This document shows, one piece after another, positions 8,293 to 10,998 of a stretch of DNA of 10,998 bases (position 1 is the stretch's first letter; each line of letters begins with the position of its first letter). Source of the DNA: Multifurca ochricompacta (taxonomy: Eukaryota; Basidiomycota; Agaricomycetes; Russulales; Russulaceae); NCBI GenBank assembly GCA_022496185.1, contig WTXG01000597.1:1-10998 (forward strand), read 5' to 3'. The position numbers and the translations under genes were made by a program. The notes beneath the pieces were generated by a model. The model had not been told where the DNA came from and did no database searches. It saw only the letters and a list, made by a program, of their open reading frames with translations.

Positions 8293-10998
8293 TCAGAACA
8301 AATGCACAAAATTACTTGGGAAAATGTGTCTGCCTGGCACGCGTCGCTTCTCATCCAATAATTCCCCACTCCACCATCCATCTTCCGGCGTAGCCGTGAC
8401 CGCGATGATATCATTCGCTTGAAAATCGAATTCTTCCGGGATGGTAGCCGTATAGTCGTACAATGCGCGCACTGTTCACAATACCCAATGAGACCCATAT
8501 TCAGAAGAGATAGTGTGTGTGTGTGAGAGAATATACGCACCATAAAAGAGCACCCCCCGTCCGTCCTCCGTATATTGCCGCGTCGGCGGCTCCGAAAGAG
8601 GTTGTGTTGGCGGCTGCGTAAGCGCCATTGGTTGTGGCGATGGCGTCCTGTTCACAGGACCAGGGCTGACCGGCCTATACCCGCTATTCCCATACCCGAC
8701 ATGCTGCTGGTATGGCTGCTGCTGTTGTTGCTGCTGGGGTGGCGGCCCGAACGTCTGTTGTTGTGGCACATAGTAATCTCCCCGCTCGAGCTCGGAGCGC
8801 CACGCTGAATTACTTGCTGTCTTTGCTGCTGCTGCTGCTGCTGCGGTTGCTGCGGTTGCTGCATGCCATAGCTCACCTGCTGGTTATGATACACTTGCGA
8901 TGGTGGCGCGTTCGCGTATGGGTGCGGTGCTTGTGCGTACGCGGGCGAATGCTGCGGGACTTGCTGTTGAGCCGGTGGTGGCGGAACGTATTGCTGAGGT
9001 GGTGGTGCCGCGGCGGTCTGCCATGGAGTGGGAGCACCGTATGAATTGCTAATACTCGGCTGGCGTTGCGAGGGTCGCGCAGCAACGCCACCGGGTGCTT
9101 GAAGTTGTTGTGACTGAGCTGGAGTTTGCTGATACTGCATTGGAGTAGGTGGTGGCGGCTGCATTGGCGGAGGCGCTTGTGCTTGCTGCACCTGTCTGGC
9201 TTGGACCACTTGATGTTGTTGTTGCTGTGTTGTTGTTGTTGTTGTTGTTGCTGCTGCTGCTGCTGGCGGTACACGTCCGCCATCGAGTCCATAGCAACGT
9301 TTCCATGTGGGTCGAGGGCAATACCCACAGTGTTTGGCGTCGTGGCGCGATACTGCCCTACACCTTGATCCCCTTGGTTGACACTACCAACGCGTACCGG
9401 CCCAGAATGCGGAGCAGGCGAGACGCTCCGGGAAGCAGGGTGATTGAGGGATGGGCTACGGGAACGGCCATTGGCACCAATGCCAGTATGCCCGTCTCGG
9501 CTAACTGGGCGCTCCAGATGACTGCCCTGGCTACCTCCTTGAATATGGGATGACGTGGGGGTGGGCTGCGTTGCATTGAAGCTTGCGCGACGACTATTGG
9601 ATCGACTTCGACGCTCGCCAGGGAAGCTCTGGTGGTAAGTATCAATTACAGTATCTACCACAGACGCCGGTGCCTGTGATGGTGGTTGCATAAAGTTGGC
9701 AGTCGGGGGGCGGGTGAGGTTGAACGCGAGCGGGGAGCCTGCGCAGCTGGGTGGACACCAACGACAAGTTCTGCAGAGTTGCGGTAATCAAGATTTCTGC
9801 TCGAAGAGGAGACATTGGTAGGTGGTATGAGCGCGTTGGAAGGTGAAGTGGACGAGCCGCCGGGTAAAGGAACTTCTGTAGTTGCCTTGCGCGTTCCACT
9901 ACGACCAACACTCGATCCTGCCGCGGTACGGAGAGTTGCCATGGCTTGCACCATGGGATCAGTCTCATCGCCGACTTTTGAGGTGGTATTTGAAGCACGA
10001 GAGCCACCCTGTTGATCCTTGGAAAGATCGACCTTGTACGTATTTTCACCCACGACAAGTTCGTGTTGTGTTGGGTTAATCGCCTGGGCGGTGAAATTAC
10101 CAGTAGCGCGGGGCGCCGTCGCGGGCGGCGAGGAACCAGGGGCGAACCCGTTTATGTTGCCATGACCGTTTGTCTGAGCGGTATTCCGACGTGTGCTCGT
10201 CCTAGAAAGGCTGGTGGCGCGGGCGGGTACGGGATCATTGCGATTACCGGCGCCAACACCGGCAGTGTTGATAAAGGGTTCGTCGTCGGACTGAGGCGGT
10301 GCACTGGCAAGTCGGTTCATGCGTTGTGTGGAGCGGGTGAATTGGGCCGGACGGCTTGTGACTTTTGAGGCCGAAGATGTGAGAGGAGCACCTTCAGAAG
10401 AAGAATAGTTGACGAATTGTGGAGGATCTGGCACGGCATTTCCTGTCCCGTAATCGCGGACAAAATTTTCTTGATCTTTCTCCGGTTCGAAGGACTCGAG
10501 GGCGAGACGTAAACGCTCACAAGACTAGAGATGGTCATGAGGTAGGATCAGCAGCCATCAGATGGGACACGGAATTGGGGGCCGTAAGACATGTATATTC
10601 ACACGGACACACATACCTCATCATCGGAAACGCAAACGATGGAGACAGCATTAGCATAAGCCCAAACGTTATCCTTGGTAAACTCCATACGCTCCTCTTC
10701 GAGATCTTGACAACTGTCGCAAAATTGTTTCCATTCCTGCTCCCATTTTGCTACGGTGTCTTGCAAAGCACGCGCAAAGTTGGCAAATTCGCGCTCGTTG
10801 GCGTGTACAGTTTGCTGAGCACGTTCGAGTTTGACGGAGATGCGCTCGAGATCTTTGCCTTGAACGAGGGTGCTTTGTGCGGTGTACGCATTTATACGGA
10901 GACAATCTTGCTCGTATTTCTCTCGGGCCTTGTTGACATGAGCTTCTTGTGCCTGCTTGGTTTTGAATTGTTTCTCCATCGTACTTTGATAGACTTTG
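8293..10998 (-). CDS. F-BAR/SH3 septation protein, Cdc15/Imp2/Hof1-like (5' end off window)
   Basis: Proteins of this family bind and bend plasma membrane and scaffold the cytokinetic actomyosin ring and septum. Exons: 10998-10617 (incomplete), 10524-8541, 8471-8293; introns of 92 and 69 nt are GT..AG. Exon 1 is the second half of the F-BAR domain: MEKQFKTKQAQEAHVNKARE, then KYEQDC, WEQEWKQFC and EERMEF. Coding continues in frame to the window edge, so the Met at 10979 is internal. Exon 2 is a long, probably disordered Ser/Pro/Arg-rich then Gln-rich linker (about 660 aa). The C-terminus is a classic SH3: ALYDY, EEFDFQANDII, DGWWSGE, PGRHIFPSNFV, stop at 8293-8295. Three one-base losses interrupt exon 2 (9705-9710, about 9224-9230, 8780-8783); adding them restores one frame with correct splice phase. 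Which paralogue (Cdc15, Imp2 or Hof1) cannot be settled from this part. Confidence 0.93.
8513..8525. repeat. GT dinucleotide microsatellite in intron
   Basis: About six and a half GT units lie within the 69-nt intron (8472-8540) of the F-BAR gene. This is a simple repeat with no evident function. Confidence 0.8.
8702..8861 (-). repeat. Two further Gln-rich triplet tracts in the F-BAR linker
   Basis: Runs of CAG/CAA on the - strand lie at about 8861-8824 (reading QQPQQPQQQQQQQ) and about 8740-8702. They flank the GAP..GDYYVPQQQ segment, where the third one-base loss occurs (8780-8783). Confidence 0.8.
9212..9265 (-). repeat. CAG/CAA triplet tract encoding polyglutamine
   Basis: Read on the - strand, five CAG codons (9265-9251) are followed by seven CAA codons (9250-9230) and then a CAC/CAG/CAA mix, inside the disordered linker of the F-BAR protein. 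The frame is lost within the tract at about 9224-9230, where one base seems to be missing. Length variation between strains would be expected. Confidence 0.85.

Noticed and set aside
8575..9553. Leu/Val/Arg-rich ORFs on the + strand (8575-8808, 8712-9044, 9126-9368, 9149-9553)
   Set aside because: They are complements of the CAG/CAA-rich coding sequence of the F-BAR gene, so runs of Leu, Cys or Val are artefacts of reading CTG, TTG and TGC triplets.
9640..9715. A short intron as explanation for the frame change near 9705
   Set aside because: No GT..AG pair of realistic length restores the frame, whereas one extra base in the six-base homopolymer joins the two frames smoothly.
5519..10998. 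A biosynthetic gene cluster linking the P450 and the F-BAR gene
   Set aside because: The two genes are merely adjacent and same-strand. The F-BAR/SH3 protein belongs to cytokinesis, and no core biosynthetic enzyme or transporter is present.
1..10998. CRISPR array, bacterial defence system, tRNA or rRNA gene
   Set aside because: No regularly spaced repeats, no cloverleaf-like sequence and no prokaryotic gene organisation were seen; the spliced genes are eukaryotic.

Overview
The window looks like nuclear DNA of a filamentous basidiomycete, probably Agaricomycotina. The reasons are an intron-dense P450 with very short introns (45-78 nt, GT..AG), a fungal chromodomain Ty3/gypsy retrotransposon, and a Cdc15/Imp2-type F-BAR/SH3 septation protein. 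It contains nothing prokaryotic: no operon, CRISPR array, tRNA or rRNA was found.

Layout. (1) Positions 1-3713, + strand: the 3' part of a chromovirus (Ty3/gypsy LTR retrotransposon). It runs from the end of the reverse transcriptase/RNase H region through integrase (HHCC zinc module, catalytic core, GPY/F module) and chromodomain. A second, separate coding region with tandem CCHC-type zinc knuckles follows, then a polypurine tract and a ~594-nt 3' LTR. The 5' LTR, gag, protease and most of RT lie off the left edge. (2) 3714-5518: mostly non-coding, with a strong inverted repeat just outside the LTR, an ACGGT/ACCGT-rich patch, a pyrimidine tract, short tandem and dispersed repeats, and one weak ORF. 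(3) 5519-7743, - strand: a complete 12-exon cytochrome P450 of about 514 aa, including a 14-nt exon that encodes the I-helix oxygen-binding motif. (4) 7744-8292: intergenic, holding the P450 upstream region and the 3' end of the next gene. (5) 8293-10998, - strand: the C-terminal ~850 residues of an F-BAR/SH3 protein, cut by the right edge.

The most striking global property is that all three coding units read correctly only if single bases are assumed missing: about a dozen in pol, three in the P450 and three in the F-BAR gene. The shifts I could resolve are almost all one-base losses (one place in pol lacks two bases), many in homopolymers or simple repeats. Both host genes otherwise have intact motifs, splice sites and length. 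That pattern fits uncorrected deletion errors in the assembly better than three independently dying genes, although the retroelement may also be truly decayed.

The P450 and the F-BAR gene are transcribed leftward in tandem but have unrelated roles (oxidative metabolism at the ER; actomyosin ring and septum). I see no evidence of a functional cluster. The best candidate for something under-described is the zinc-knuckle coding region placed after pol in the chromovirus.
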